Translations under genes and position numbers: made by a program
Shown: positions 1-7,879 of the stretch, in pieces
Layout: each line of letters starts with the position of its first letter
Position numbering within the stretch: the stretch's first letter is position 1
Source of the DNA: Chara braunii
Taxonomy: Eukaryota; Streptophyta; Charophyceae; Charales; Characeae
Assembly: GCA_003427395.1 (NCBI GenBank)
Contig: BFEA01000242.1
Coordinates: 561,466 to 581,957 of the forward strand
DNA length: 20,492 nt
Direction: 5' to 3'
The notes under the pieces: generated by a model
Told to the model about the DNA's origin: nothing
Seen by the model: only the letters and a program-made list of their open reading frames with translations
Database searches by the model: none

Positions 1-90
<90 letters not shown>
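1..90. repeat. Compound (CT)n(CA)n microsatellite
   Basis: Positions 1-42 are pure CT dinucleotides and 43-90 are pure CA dinucleotides, ending at GAGTCGGG. The array runs off the left edge of the window, so its full length is unknown. It is purine/pyrimidine asymmetric in the first half and alternating in the second. No coding potential is seen. Confidence 0.98.
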
Positions 91-94
<4 letters not shown>

Positions 95-430
95 CGGGAC
101 CGTACTAGCGATCATACCATTGGGTGTCCAAGGCTGAGTGGGTGTGTAGAGTGGATTTTATGACTGTGTCAGATTACTTTCTCAGACTTACTACCCTTCT
201 TGTCAAGGATCTGGACCAGGTTCAGACCTGCTAGGATTGCAAGGTTGGTGTTGTGAGTAAAGTGGGGACCACTTTTCTCTCTCAGGAATGGGTGTCGCTA
301 ACTCTGGGCGATGTGGTTCAGTCCTTCCTTATCCCTCAGTCAAATGAATCCTGGACAGACAGTCTGTCCAGGTTCAACCTCCTGACGAGTCAGTGAAGGT
401 CCGACGAAACAGTCTGTTCGGCACAGTCAT
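91..430. other. Non-coding stretch
   Basis: I see no open frame or RNA gene here. It contains the first copy of a 37-bp direct repeat (348-384), which also holds a perfect 10-bp inverted repeat at 350-372. Nothing else is recognisable. Confidence 0.5.
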
Positions 431-537
431 GCTTTTTTTTTTCTTTTTTCTTTTTTCAGAGTGTATAGCGAATATGACAACACACACAAAGAAAAAAAGG
501 ATCCTGGGCAGACTGGCTGTCCAGGTTCAAACTCCTG
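348..537. repeat. 37-bp direct repeat pair (348-384 and 501-537)
   Basis: The two 37-bp segments match at 33 of 37 positions by eye and lie 153 bp apart. Each contains CCAGGTTCAA followed by CTCCTG, which resembles a Pol III B-box (GGTTCRANNCC). The first copy also forms a perfect 10-bp inverted repeat (CCTGGACAGA, 350-359, against 363-372 with a 3-nt loop); the second copy has lost part of that symmetry. No matching A-box was found upstream, so a tRNA-like origin is not shown. Confidence 0.7.
431..456. repeat. T-rich tract
   Basis: Runs of T interrupted by single C residues. Similar T(n)C T(n) tracts recur at 1551-1576 and 2168-2187. On the minus strand these read as A-rich tails, as might be left by retroposed copies, but no element body can be delimited next to this one. 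Confidence 0.8.
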
Positions 538-853
538 CTTGATTGGCGACGGGGAGGAGGAAAAATGAAACAGTTCACTTCCCTTGAGAGGGGGGAATGG
601 GAGCGGGGGCGGGAGGCCGCGGGTGGGAGAGCAGGACGAAAAGGAGAAAGGTATTGGGTAGACAGAATGGAAGAGAAGCACGGATTGAAAGTGAGGGGAG
701 GAAGACACACACACAGAAAGACTCACTTCAGTGAGCCAGTCGACGCAGACGTCCAATTCGACGAAGCCTCCAGCCAAGAATGACAAAGCCTGAAGCTGAG
801 TGGCAGCAATGCACGTCGGAGTTCTTGAAGTGCGAATCACCAAGGTCATCAAG

Positions 854-1260
854 CACGTGAGGAGAGAGAGGGAGAGGGGCACCAATTCATGGTTGCACTC
901 AAAGCACGTAGCACGAAGCACCAAGTTCACCTAGCAACAAAGCACGAAGCACCACGTTCACCAATTGGTAGCACGTGGCTCGTAAAAAGGACGTAAGAGG
1001 TGGACAAATTCGACGCACCAAGTTCACGTGGCACGTAGCAGAGAGGAGAAAGAGTTGCACAAGTGGTAGCACGTGGCTCGTAAAAAGGACGTAAGAGTTG
1101 GACAAATTCGAAGCACGTGGCTCGTAGATCTTGCATACGTATCTCGTAGAATCTTGCACATGTAGCACATAGCTCCACGCACGTTCACAAAGGACGAAGC
1201 GCCAGAGACCAAAGCCCGACAGCACGTAGCACCAAAGCCCGAAGAACGTAGCAGCGGTTC
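854..1260. repeat. GCACG-rich degenerate direct repeats with CACGTG motifs
   Basis: A segment at 967-1018 recurs at 1065-1116 with 2 mismatches over 52 bases, a period of 98 bp. Shorter pieces (GCACGTAGCA, AGCACCAAGTTCAC, GCACGTGGCTCGTA) recur from about 890 to 1260. The palindrome CACGTG (the plant G-box core, also an E-box) occurs at 854, 972, 1025, 1070 and 1114. Open frames across it on the minus strand are by-products of the repeat and look nothing like protein. It may be a minisatellite relic or a regulatory cluster. Confidence 0.75.
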
Positions 1261-1550
1261 ACGTAGCAGGCGGACACAAAAAGAGAGAGAGAGAGGGGCA
1301 GGTCGGTCCGTTTGGGTAGGGTGGCGTAGGGCAATTCGTGCAGGTAGGACGCCTACGGCAGGTAAATCCGGTGGTAGAACGCGTGGGGCGGAAGTTCGTC
1401 AGGTAGTGCGGGCAGGTCGCGGAGGCAGGTGCATCCGGTAGTCCAGGTACATGCGTACGTTTCCTTTTTCTGACTTGCCCCCCATCAACGGCCAACCTGT
1501 AGGTTTCCTTTGGCTTTTTTCCCCCGAATGGCGACGCCTCTGCGTGGAAC
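1261..1550. other. Non-coding, degenerate GGCAGGT/ATCCGGT repeats
   Basis: Short imperfect motifs (GGCAGGTAAATCCGGTGGTAG, then GGCAGGTGCATCCGGTAGTC) recur about 75 bp apart. I see no gene. The segment ends at a T-rich tract. Confidence 0.45.
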
Positions 1551-1576
1551 AGTTTTTTTTTTCTTTTCTTTTTTTT
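1551..1576. repeat. T-rich tract
   Basis: Poly-T with single C interruptions, followed by GATACC. It closely resembles the tract at 2168-2187, which is followed by GAAACC. This could be the minus-strand A-rich tail of a retroposed sequence. Confidence 0.8.
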
Positions 1577-1656
1577 GATACCAAATAGACTCTGCTCATT
1601 TATTACCACACAAAAGGGGAGGCCGGGAATCCCTCCACAAACAACCCGGGGGCCAT

Positions 1657-1796
1657 GTCCCACTAGCAAAGAGGATCGGATCGAATGCCTGAACCTGGAC
1701 GAGTTGAAGGATATGTGCAGGAAATCGAGATTGAACTGCTTTTCTGCATCTCATGCAGACTCAGGAGCTCCATCCTGTCCTTTTTGCTAGTGGGAC
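1657..1796. repeat. Inverted repeat, about 140 bp, MITE-like
   Basis: GTCCCACTAGCAAA at 1657-1670 is matched exactly by its reverse complement at 1783-1796. The homology continues imperfectly inward (AGGATCGGAT against AGGACAGGAT) and outward (GGGGGCC against GGGGCCG). The enclosed segment is about 112 bp. A related direct copy of the outer piece (CCGGGGCCATGCCCCAC) lies at about 1804-1820. No clear target duplication flanks it. A short plus-strand frame inside reads DELKDMCRKSRL, which recalls the first helix of a SAP motif, but the rest of the motif is missing. Confidence 0.5.
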
Positions 1797-1799
1797 CTC

Positions 1800-2830
1800 G
1801 GCCCCGGGGCCATGCCCCACTTCTCGAGGTTTTGGTCGGGTTTCGAGTGTACATGGCGCCTTGCCATCCGATCTGAAAATCTCACGGCCCTACCGTAGTG
1901 GGACCACCACGTTGGAAAATACACGAAACATGAACTAAAACCCCCACAAGTGGGTCACGGCCCCCGGAAAGAAACAAATGCTGGAGACCTTATCCAGCTG
2001 TGGTGATAGGTGTTGGGGGGGATGCTCAGTGACAAAATTGGCCACATCTAGACCCCTGTCCTGGCAGGGAACCAACCCTGTAAACTAAAGTTCACCTCAG
2101 CCCTCAAAGCCACACAATCAAAATCTTCGAACAGTTTGGGGCCTTCACAAAGACAAGAAAAGCACTTATTTTTTTCTTTTCTTTTTTGAAACCCCGTATA
2201 CGGGGGGGAAAAAAACCGGCGCACTTAGTGCCAACGGACTGTGATAGTCCTCTGGATACCCCTGATCGGTATTAGCGGGGTCTATGACCAACACGGGTGT
2301 GAGTGTGAGCGCGAGTGGGTTGTGTGTGGTGTGTGGGAGAGTGTTGGCCATAGCCTCTGCTGCTACTCAATGAAGGGTGGGGGACGATGAGAAAGGGAGG
2401 CACAGCTACTGGCAGGTCTCGATCTTTGCGTTAGCCAGACCCCCACTTGCGGCCCCAACCCTATACCCTAACCATTAGGGGCAAGGGGCAACATGAGATC
2501 TCCCCTTCAAGAGAGACGAAAACTATGCTTGCAGGAGTCCCCTCTAGATAGTCTTAGGAGTAGGTAGTGGAAGGTAAAAGCAACAGAAGTTGAGAGAAGA
2601 GTATAGAATAATAATAAATAAATATATTTTTTTTTTAAACGACAAAAGAAAAGAGAACAACGACGGGGTTGTACCATGGTGTTGTAGAGGCCAGTCATTG
2701 AGTGCACAATGATCACCTGGAGCAGTGGGTCGTGGGTGTCCTGGAATACGAGACCACCTCCCATCCCATCCTCACGTCAATACTCCTAGTGCACCCCCTA
2801 TCCCACTATCCTACCTCAGCGTGACCAGCA
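1800..2830. other. Non-coding stretch with tracts and a palindrome
   Basis: No convincing gene. It contains a T-rich tract (2168-2187), a 14-bp perfect palindrome (2192-2205), a GT-rich segment (about 2290-2345) and an AT-rich patch (about 2608-2640). The longest open frames (61-85 codons) are low-complexity and lack recognisable domains. Confidence 0.5.
2168..2218. repeat. T-tract / CCCCGTATACGGGG palindrome / A-tract
   Basis: A T-rich tract (2168-2187), a perfect 14-bp palindrome (2192-2205) and then a G-run and A-run lie in mirror order, so the whole could form a cruciform with T:A pairing outside a GC-rich core and a 4-base mismatch bulge. No protein or RNA function can be assigned. Confidence 0.7.
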
Positions 2831-2887
2831 CTCAGGACGATTACCCTACCAATGGACAGGCAACTTGAACCGAACAGCAGTGATAGG

Positions 2888-2919
2888 CACCAGGGCTGAT
2901 AGGTTGCCCAGCCCTGGTG
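2888..2919. repeat. 10-bp perfect hairpin
   Basis: CACCAGGGCT (2888-2897) pairs perfectly with AGCCCTGGTG (2910-2919) across a 12-base loop. There is no oligo-T run after it, so it is not a typical terminator. Surrounding open frames are not recognisable. Confidence 0.65.
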
Positions 2920-3247
2920 GAAGCGGAAGCGGACGAACCTTCTCGAACAGGAACTTCGGACGCCAGGCCCAGACAATCTACTACAGGCCAGAAGAGACTC
3001 TGGACCCTAGGTTCAGACAGGGTAGCACCCACAGAAGCAGTCTTACCATCCTTCCCCTAGCTTACCCAAGGCCAGGCGGAACTCGGACTGGTCTGAGCGA
3101 CTTATATCCCTACCCTTACCCTAGGATCTAAGCCTTATATAGCCACCAGACAGTTCTATCCGAATGTCGGTAGGAACCCCTTACCTTAACCTACTGCAGA
3201 TACTAGACAGCACCCAGTGACTAGACCCCCCCAGTTTGATAGTTGTG

Positions 3248-3447
3248 TAGTTCGCAAGCTATGTGCATATCCGAAGGATGTGTATGCTCCGTGAATCTAT
3301 GTATCGAGATGTACATACAGCATCATGTGTGGAAACTTGTGTATGTAGCCTGTAGGCCATGTCTAGCTCGCAAGCTATGAGTATGCCCGAAGGCTGTGTG
3401 TGCTCTGTGAATCGATGTATCAAGATGTACAGGCAGCATCATGTGTG
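3248..3447. repeat. 84-bp direct repeat pair, period 116 bp
   Basis: Segments 3248-3331 and 3364-3447 are the same length and align without gaps, with 12 differences by eye. Each opens with TCGCAAGCTATG-type sequence and ends with GCAGCATCATGTGTG or ACAGCATCATGTGTG. The pair looks like two units of a local tandem duplication separated by a 32-bp non-homologous linker. No coding role is seen. Confidence 0.85.
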
Positions 3448-3607
3448 TATATCAAAGAGAGAACGAGGCAAGCTAGACAAGAACCCCTCCCAAGGTCCGA
3501 ACCAAGCTCGAGTCTGTGACCTTGTAACATGTAATTGAATGACAGTACCGTATGAACGACTATCGAAAATGGCACGAACGTGCGATATGCCAAACTGGGG
3601 AGATCAA

Positions 3608-3873
3608 CAGAACACCCAAGACCAACACCCCCAAGCAACCAATGAGAAACCCATAACCAACATACAACACCACGAACAACCCTTGGGTATTGCGCACACA
3701 GTGTCTGTAATAATACCATGTGTCATCCCAAGGGAGTGTAAGTTCAGCCGTGCGTCAATCTAACGCCCTGACGATGTCCATGCACGAGGCTGCAATTGAG
3801 TTTTGAACCCGCAACCTCACACCACACTTCGCAATTCTAATCGGTGCTCTAACCACTGAGCTACCTGACCATG
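3608..3873 (-). mobile_element. tRNA-derived SINE-like repeat, copy A
   Basis: Read on the minus strand, the element opens with a tRNA-like head (3798-3873). An A-box-like TAGCTCAGTGGTTAGAGC contains a perfect GCTC/GAGC D-stem, and a B-box-like GGGTTCAAAAC follows. The body then carries CCCTTGGG, a conserved TGACRCATGG...ATTATTACAGACA segment, and the complementary CCCAAGGG (plus-strand 3680-3687 and 3727-3734). It continues through GTTGTATGTTGG to about 3608. The same order of blocks recurs at 16049-16293 and 18188-18524, which makes this a dispersed family. The acceptor and T-stems are degenerate, so it is not a working tRNA. No terminal poly(A) or target duplication is visible. Confidence 0.75.
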
Positions 3874-4610
3874 TTTCAGGGGATGTTCTTATATTGCACA
3901 TTCGGTGAGTACCGCGGCGAGTCCCCGAAGGGACTGGAGAGACCGTGCAGCAACACACTTCGGACATTCGAACCCACTTTTTGAAACCTAAACGAAAAGG
4001 AGAAGAAAAAAACAAAATCATGGCAGCACACATAGAGGACAACAAAGGAAAAAACAAAGCAACGACAACAGAAGAAAACAAAACAACGCAATAAAAAAAG
4101 GTTCCGCCAGGATCTGAAACAGAACAAAGACAAAAAAAAGAACAACCACCCCGATCCTCTGACACGATCCACCACCACACACGCCGCAGTTTAAGAAAAC
4201 GTCGTTCAACAACGGACAATCGATGACCGCAACACACTTTTTTCACACCTAAAGCCGATTCCACAAAGAACCACGTGTCGGTCAACTAGATCCGGACACA
4301 TTTTGCTGAAAACGCTCGTTTTGGGCAATCCCCACCCTTGGTTCCGAAATCCAAATGCCAGAACTCACAGGAAACGAAAAATACCGGTGTGCAGCGTTCC
4401 CTCCGCGGCCTACTTAGCTATAGGAGTTCGTTGTAGATTATGGGCATCCCTCAACATCTCAACCCGGAAGTGAAGCTTGTGTGGGGATGAAGTGTCCAAC
4501 TTCCGTCTGCAAATAAAAAAAGAAGTATGCAACTGGACAAAAATATTTAGAAATGAAATTAGAGGGAACAAAACAGCCACAAACCATTGAAGAATTTTTA
4601 TCCAAAATTT
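3874..4610. other. Non-coding A-rich stretch
   Basis: The plus strand is rich in AAACAAAAC-type sequence from about 3985 to 4145. This produces long but low-complexity (Phe/Leu/Cys/Val-rich) open frames on the minus strand, including a 176-codon one at 3755-4285 that overlaps SINE copy A. I see no recognisable domain and do not call a gene. Confidence 0.5.
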
Positions 4611-4619
4611 TCTGCTGGA

Positions 4620-4805
4620 CTGTTTGGGAGCCTTGGGTTTTCCACCACACACCCTTAGATGGTCATTGGCATCTACATTCCACGAACCAAGATCACCATG
4701 GGTACAACTCAACTTTGGTTCCTACCCAACTTATGTGAACTCCAAGCATGTAGCATTCCCACCACTGACAGACGCTTTCCCACTGCGTTTGTAGTGCCAC
4801 CACTT
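4620..4805 (-). pseudogene. Coding-like repeat unit 1 (kringle-reminiscent), two stops
   Basis: Minus-strand translation of these 62 codons aligns with unit 2 (4889-5080): WxxY, then a VSGGNAT segment, then a D-L-G...N...LRVCGGKPKAP segment. Two in-frame stops lie in the middle (codons 25 and 28), so this copy is broken or spans an unrecognised intron. The ending resembles the C-terminal half of kringle modules (CRNPxGxPxxPWC), but the aromatic and cysteine positions are mostly missing. The open frame runs on to about 4410 into a hydrophobic stretch (LQWFVAVLFPLISF), perhaps intronic read-through or a membrane segment. Identity of the family is unproven. Confidence 0.4.
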
Positions 4806-4888
4806 GTACACGCAATATAACCTTTCAGGTCGAAACTCCATCTTTAAGTTAATATAACCTAAACAAATCATATTTTGTGAATTTAAGG

Positions 4889-5080
4889 AAGCATGAACCG
4901 CCTAGACGGGTTTCCCATCACGCACCTTAAATCTTCCATAACAACAGCGTTCAATCTACCGAAATCAGCATGGATATAGTTCGAGTTTGCTTCTACTTGT
5001 GCTAGGTACAGGCGAGTATCGTTCCAACCGCTGACGGTAGCACTCACATTGCCTCTGTAGTGCCGCCACCCATATTCGTG
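4889..5080 (-). CDS. Coding-like repeat unit 2, partial exon candidate
   Basis: This is the best-preserved of three related units: 64 stop-free codons on the minus strand, with YRGNVSATVSG near the N-terminus, then a polar middle (ANSNYIHADFG), then MEDLRCVMGNPSRRF. The YRGxxxxTxSG start and the CxxNPxG-like end recall kringle modules. However, only one cysteine is present where a kringle has six, so the similarity may be superficial. Immediately upstream on this strand is a T-rich run ending in TGTAG, which would serve as a splice acceptor. Downstream, the frame meets a stop two codons after the end given here. It is probably an exon of a multi-exon gene or its relic. Confidence 0.4.
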
Positions 5081-5280
5081 GTACTACATTGTGACAATAA
5101 ATGTGTTTCGTAAACTGACGCATGCTCTCCTTACCACCACATATCGTATTGAAAAACTTGGAATCAAAGACAAAGACGTGCGTCCACTAGATTATCATAT
5201 TAACAACGATTTCTTATTTCTAATCAGGGTTGCCACCCTCTTATCCTTGTTGGCAAAACCATTGTACAAAGCTTGAGATT

Positions 5281-5512
5281 CCATGACAGGCTTCCCTCCG
5301 TGCACCCTTGGATGTTTGTGTTACATCGATCACAATGGGTACAACTTAAGTTTGTTGTTTACCTGTTCCCTTACCACATAACCAAGTAGTGTTCCCACCG
5401 CCCTTGTTGCACTCTCACTGTTCAAAACGACGCCACTACAAATAACTCCCAGAGTTTCTCCCTGAAATTCACTCACACTTTCTCCACCTTCAGAGTGACC
5501 CCCGACATGCAA
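5281..5512 (-). pseudogene. Coding-like repeat unit 3, frameshifted
   Basis: A minus-strand frame from a Met codon at 5510-5512 reads through NSESATRAVG...NNKLKLYPL, which parallels NVSATVSG...in unit 2. A second frame shows GGGNTTWLCGKGTGKQQ over the same bases, matching the GGNAT part of unit 1, so a frameshift separates the two halves. At the DNA level, CACCCTTRGATG and the following ATGGGTACAACT segment are shared with unit 1, with a period of about 653 bp. The start is uncertain, and no product name can be given. Confidence 0.35.
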
Positions 5513-5834
5513 TTTTAAAAATCAAAACAAGATCAACGAGCATGTAGTGAAAATGCCTTGAAAAACCTACATATTTATACTAACCCTCAAAGAAACAAAA
5601 ATACATGAATCACAAAGATGATAAAATCCACAGGTTCCCTCCCATGGAGCACAAAAAATGCCTTTTATGACGAATTATCAAAATCAAACAATATCCAAAA
5701 GGACAGTTATCATGAAAGCGGAATAGCAAGTTGTAGAAAAGTGTGTGGATTTAGCCTAAGCATGTGATTAGTCCCAAGGATTCCAGCTATTCAAAATTAT
5801 AGTAGAGAGAATGAATCAAGTCTAAGTTTACGGC
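5513..5834. other. AT-rich non-coding stretch
   Basis: No frame of note and no repeat that I can support. It precedes the tandem array that starts near 5835. It could be the promoter-proximal side of the minus-strand coding-like units, but no TATA box or start can be defended. Confidence 0.4.
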
Positions 5835-6440
5835 CAATAATCAGACAAAACAAAAGGGAAAATATATCCGGGACCTACAAATTCGGCCAGATACATCAGT
5901 TAGGATTTCAAACAACAACACAACGCCCGCATGCAAACCAAGTGGAGAAACAACAAGGAGAATTCATCCTACAAGTTTGGCCCAACACGTCAGGGATTTC
6001 AAACAACAACACAACGTCTGCATGCAAACCAAGAGAACTCCTCCCATATATAAATTTCCCCGGGGGGAACTTGAACGACACAACTTATAAAACACTGTTT
6101 CCTGATCAGACAAAACAAAAGGAAAAAAATATCTAAGACCTACAAATTCGGCCAGGCATATCAAATTGAATTAGGATTTCAAACAACAACACAACGCCCA
6201 CATGCAAACCAAGTGGAGAAACAATAGGGAAATTTTATCCTACGACTTCGGCTAGACACGTCAATCGAGATTTCAAACAACATCACAATGTCTGCATGCA
6301 AACCAAGAGAGTTCCCGTAGACAATTTTCCCCAGAGGGAAAAACACAACTTACAAAACACTGTTTCCTGATGCCGAGCACTATTGATACACTCAATCAAT
6401 CAAGATTTCAAACAACAATACGAACGCCCACATGCAAACC
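5835..6440. repeat. Tandem array with 265-274 bp higher-order unit
   Basis: The core GATTTCAAACAACAACACAACG followed by GCATGCAAACC starts at 5904, 5995, 6175, 6269 and 6414. The spacings of 91, 180, 94 and 145 show an alternating sub-unit structure, so that whole units recur every 271-274 bp. The flanking block ATCAGACAAAACAAAAGG with CCTACAAATTCGGCCAG recurs at 5840 and 6105, a period of 265 bp. A further shared block, ACAAAACACTGTTTCCTGAT (or ATAAAACAC...), sits in units 1 and 2. The third unit is partial. There is no coding function; each core carries a GCATGC palindrome. Confidence 0.85.
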
Positions 6441-7260
6441 GCCACTAGGTACTTGATAGTTGATTACCACAGGGCTAGCTTCTCTAGCCCACTTGTAGTA
6501 GACGTTATATACGTGCAATTTTTGTAATCAAGCTTTCGTCCGATATGCCTCCCCATAAGCCGTTACGAGGTTGTCTCTGACGAACTTGTTGCTTCAAAGC
6601 TCCTTGCTCTTGGTTCACATAGATCTTCAACGTCCGTGAACCCTAGCCACCGAGGGTGGCTAGGGAGATGTCAATGATAGAAGGAAGTCATAGAGCATAG
6701 GGATGAAAGGTACGATGGTTAGATGGTTAGACGATAATTAGATCGAGCGCACTCGAGTAGGGGCTACTCGGATACTGAAGCACAAGAGAGCAGAGGTGCT
6801 CCTTCCCCCACTCAAGGGGGAGGTGGGGTGACAATACATTTCACTAGCCATCGCCATAGTTAGAGATTGGGTAGGGTGAGTTGGGCGATGAAGATAACTC
6901 GTACTCATGACGCATCGCCTCCCTCAGCTCAACGTTAGCCTTAGGTGCGCAGCCGCCACATCACCGAGAAAGGTGCACACGAACGATAGCCTTGCGCAGT
7001 AAATTTTGCAACGATAGCGCAGCGTTTGTGCTTCGATGGCCACCGTTCCCAACCATATATTTTTCTTTCCCCTCACATATTTTTTAACCGACGTTCAGCC
7101 ATATCATGGAACATATCTTTCTTTCACTACCTACCGCTACTCCTAAGGTTGTACAGGGGACCACTACAAGCATAGCTTGTTACCTCTCTTCGGTGAAAGG
7201 AGGTTATGTCTCTCAGTGGAGATGGGTAACATGATGTTTGCCCCTTTGCCCTAGTGTCTA
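6441..7260. other. Non-coding stretch with hairpins
   Basis: No gene recognised. It contains a GGGCTA/TAGCCC hairpin (6472-6490), an 11-bp perfect hairpin (6641-6665) and a C-rich/G-rich complementary patch around 6805-6835. No mobile element ends could be fixed. Confidence 0.45.
6641..6665. repeat. 11-bp perfect hairpin with 3-nt loop
   Basis: CCCTAGCCACC (6641-6651) and GGTGGCTAGGG (6655-6665) are exact reverse complements around GAG. No T-run follows, so a bacterial-type terminator is unlikely. It may be a cruciform or part of an unrecognised repeat. Confidence 0.85.
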
Positions 7261-7277
7261 GGGTGAATGAAGCAGAA

Positions 7278-7282
<5 letters not shown>

Positions 7283-7312
<30 letters not shown>
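7283..7312. repeat. A30 homopolymer
   Basis: Thirty consecutive A residues after GCAGAATTTTT. This is consistent with the plus-strand poly(A) tail of a retroposed copy whose body would lie to the left, but none is recognisable there. Confidence 0.95.
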
Positions 7313-7314
<2 letters not shown>

Positions 7315-7505
7315 GTTTTGCCCTAAGCATCAAGCACCTTGAAAATGAACATATACGGCTATATTTCCGGCCCGATACAATTAAAATGAGGGTGCGTTGT
7401 GTTTGGGTGAAAACGGTAGGCCCTAACTGTGGACCTCGCCGCGCCAAACACCAAATTTGACACAAACAAAGCCTTTTGTATGGCGGGTGTACTTTGCCAG
7501 TATCT

Positions 7506-7546
7506 AGAGGAGATGCATTCACTTTTTTTTTTTTTTTTTTTTTTTT
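7506..7546. repeat. AGATGCATTCAC + T24, copy 1
   Basis: AGATGCATTCAC is directly followed by 24 T residues. The same 12-mer followed by 32 T residues occurs at 7749-7792, about 240 bp to the right. Two T-tracts with the same junction sequence point to duplication or to two insertions at related sites. Confidence 0.9.
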
Positions 7547-7743
7547 CAATGAACCATGCTCCTTCCCATTTGTGAGGAACTGCACATCCTGGGAATCGGG
7601 CCCAGCGTCCTCAAGAAAAAAGTTAATGGGGCCGTGGTTCCCACAGTCTACCCAGAGTAACAAAACCATACTGAGAGCATTCAAGTTACCCAACTTCGCT
7701 TGACATGTCCATGTCATGAGGGAGTGTGAATCTTACCTGTAAT

Positions 7744-7758
7744 GTAGAAGATGCATTC

Positions 7759-7796
<38 letters not shown>

Positions 7797-7813
7797 AAAA
7801 AAGGACGACGACN
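7744..7813. repeat. AGATGCATTCAC + T32, copy 2, then N
   Basis: The 12-mer at 7749-7760 is followed by T32 (7761-7792), an A-rich stretch and the only ambiguous base of the window (N at 7813). The LINE-like reverse transcriptase fragment begins about 70 bp further on. The N next to a long homopolymer marks weak assembly, so the exact junction should be treated with caution. Confidence 0.85.
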
Positions 7814-7879
7814 TTGAGATATCATAATTGAGCTGATCAACCCCAAGCAATTGAGAGAGAATTGGTTTTACTCACCAAC

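Noticed and set aside
427-930. 167-codon minus-strand open frame
   Set aside because: Serine/proline/leucine-rich by-product of purine-rich plus-strand sequence and a T tract (the C-terminal poly-Lys). No domain.
2458-2475. Interstitial telomere repeat (CCCTATACCCTAACC)
   Set aside because: Fewer than three units and interrupted. A similar short TTAGGGTTG-TTTAGGG at about 9661-9680 is also too short.
3798-3873. Functional tRNA gene on the minus strand
   Set aside because: Acceptor and T stems do not pair, and the same head is followed by the same body in two other places, so it is a SINE head.
3755-4285. 176-codon minus-strand open frame
   Set aside because: Low-complexity Phe/Val/Leu/Ser content from an A/C-rich plus strand, and it runs across the tRNA-like head of SINE copy A.
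5835-6440. CRISPR-like array
   Set aside because: Spacings are irregular and the spacers are themselves related between higher-order units, in a eukaryotic context. It is a tandem satellite-type array.
7127-7717. 196-codon minus-strand open frame
   Set aside because: It reads through both a T24 and an A30 tract (poly-Lys and poly-Phe), so its length is an artefact of homopolymers.
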